Assembly: GCA_013396655.1 (NCBI GenBank)
Contig: WBMV01004156.1
Span: forward strand, 486,867-550,866
From: Campylorhamphus procurvoides
Lineage: Eukaryota; Chordata; Aves; Passeriformes; Dendrocolaptidae
Direction: 5' to 3'
Length of the DNA: 64,000 nucleotides
Shown here: positions 34,625 through 64,000 of the stretch, one piece after another
How positions within the stretch are numbered: the first letter of the stretch is position 1
How the letters are laid out: each line of letters begins with the position of its first letter
Notes under the pieces: model-generated
Told to the model about the DNA's origin: nothing
The model's input: the letters and a program-made list of their open reading frames with translations, nothing else
Database searches by the model: none
Program-made: the position numbers and the translations under genes

Positions 34625-34790
34625 TCTGCCATTGGCTGGCATGGCCGGCTGGCCGAGCTCTGATTGGCTGGCAGGGTGCTGCCTCAGCTCTGATTGGCCA
34701 GCAGGGTGCTGCCTGAGCTCTGATTGGCCGGCAGGGTGCTGCCCGAGCTCGGATTGGCTGGCGAGTGGCTGCTTGAGCTCTGATTGGCCG
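34625..34790. repeat. Tandem 30-bp repeat carrying six CCAAT boxes
   Basis: ATTGG (CCAAT on minus) occurs at 34631, 34663, 34693, 34723, 34753 and 34783, spacing 32, 30, 30, 30, 30. Four copies read CCAATCAGAGC on the minus strand, one CCAATCCGAGC, one CCAATGGCAG. RRCCAATCA is the preferred NF-Y site. Unit on plus: GCTCTGATTGGCTGGCAGGG then TGCTGCCTCA. It lies about 520-680 bp 3' of the CACNA1C stop. The 10-codon period explains the open frames on both strands. Confidence 0.9.
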
Positions 34791-35076
34791 GCGGGGGCCC
34801 CTTGGCTCCTCCTGCCCCCTCCTCCCCGCCGCGGCCTGGGCATCCACAGCAGGAGTCCTCCTCCCCTTCCGAATCAAAGGGCCTTGGCTTTATGGAGGCG
34901 GTGAGGCTCGTACAGAATATGTGCAAAATGATTTTTACAAGCAAAGTCGAAAGACACCCGTTTGGCGCAGGGTCCTTTTGGCTAGGGCCATCCACGGGAA
35001 GCTGAGGTTCCCCTTCGTGCTCCGGAGGCAGTCGTCGTTCCTTGTGCAGGGACTGAAAAAAAGAGGGAGCTGGCTC

Positions 35077-35105
35077 TCCTCCTCTTCCTCCTCCTCCTCA
35101 CTCTT
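35077..35105. repeat. (TCC)n-rich pyrimidine tract
   Basis: Short run of TCC/TTC triplets in the 3'UTR of CACNA1C, purine-rich (GGA/GAA) in the mRNA. No frame through it is homologous to a known protein. Confidence 0.6.
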
Positions 35106-35308
35106 CCTTCATGGACACGTGCTGGGGTTATATCCGCTCCTGAAAAGCTTTCTTACACCACCCAACTCTGCGACTCGTCCCAACAGAAATGAATGAAGAA
35201 CGCTGTTCCGGTTACTCCAGGTCACGAGAACAGTGAGGCACTTCTGAAACAAACCCATTAGGAACATTGAAACAAATAAAAAACCAGCATCGCTTCCAGC
35301 CCTGGCAA

Positions 35309-64000
<28,692 letters not shown>

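Larger units (their letters stand above)
28275..35308 (-). other. CACNA1C: CACNA1C 3'UTR and flank (extent inferred)
   Basis: Seven kb downstream of the CACNA1C stop with no protein exon that I can recognise; open frames such as 30594-31187 and 31327-31758 show no domain. It contains the CCAAT-box array (34631-34787), an alternating CA/CG tract (34123-34145), and a G-rich tract (28602-28627). Long AT-rich sections at 33480-34560 resemble a vertebrate 3'UTR. Mammalian Cav1.2 transcripts also have long 3'UTRs, but the true end here is unproven. Confidence 0.5.

Noticed and set aside
34560..34904. Plus frame with SDWPAGCCLS repeats, and minus frames over the same place
   Set aside because: Caused by the 30-bp tandem repeat (10 codons per unit); both strands are open for the same reason.

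Overview
This window is vertebrate nuclear DNA, most likely from a bird and probably a passerine. It has spliced genes with GT-AG introns, CR1 LINE tails ending in the ATTCTGTGAT-type repeat, an ERVL-like LTR element of a kind abundant in songbirds, and GC-rich promoter islands. No bacterial-type operon, CRISPR array, or tRNA or rRNA gene is visible. Gene names rest on recognising the encoded proteins by eye; exon borders were placed by matching reading phase to GT/AG sites. Layout: (1) 1-350, plus strand: the last ~115 codons of TMEM121B (CECR6), followed by a 3'UTR with possible poly(A) signals at 1783, 2443 and 3569. (2) 5901-26750, minus strand: a complete IL17RA gene of 13 coding exons (2610 nt, 869 aa) with two microexons (25 and 15 nt). 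It lies tail-to-tail with TMEM121B, as in human 22q11. Its large first intron holds a degenerate ERVL-like element (21362-23410). Its start codon lies in a GC island next to a ~525-bp minisatellite with an 11-bp period (26849-27375). (3) 27376-28290: short spacer. (4) 28.3 kb to beyond 64 kb, minus strand: the 3' part of CACNA1C (Cav1.2). Sixteen coding exons join in one frame without a break (2463 nt, 820 aa), running from the domain IV S4 voltage sensor through the pore, S6, EF-hand, IQ motif and distal C-terminus to the stop at 35309. A 3'UTR of up to ~7 kb follows; it contains an array of six CCAAT boxes at 30-32 bp spacing. Introns carry CR1 LINE tails at 49.7, 51.6 and 59.7 kb. The genes do not form one pathway. 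TMEM121B and IL17RA are neighbours in the human cat-eye-syndrome region, whereas CACNA1C is on human 12p13; the window therefore spans a junction that is adjacent here and split in human. The points most worth following up are the CCAAT array 3' of CACNA1C, the 11-bp promoter minisatellite of IL17RA, and a competing splice donor in IL17RA exon 7 whose use would give a reading frame ending exactly at the transmembrane exon. I saw no gene system that is clearly new to biology.
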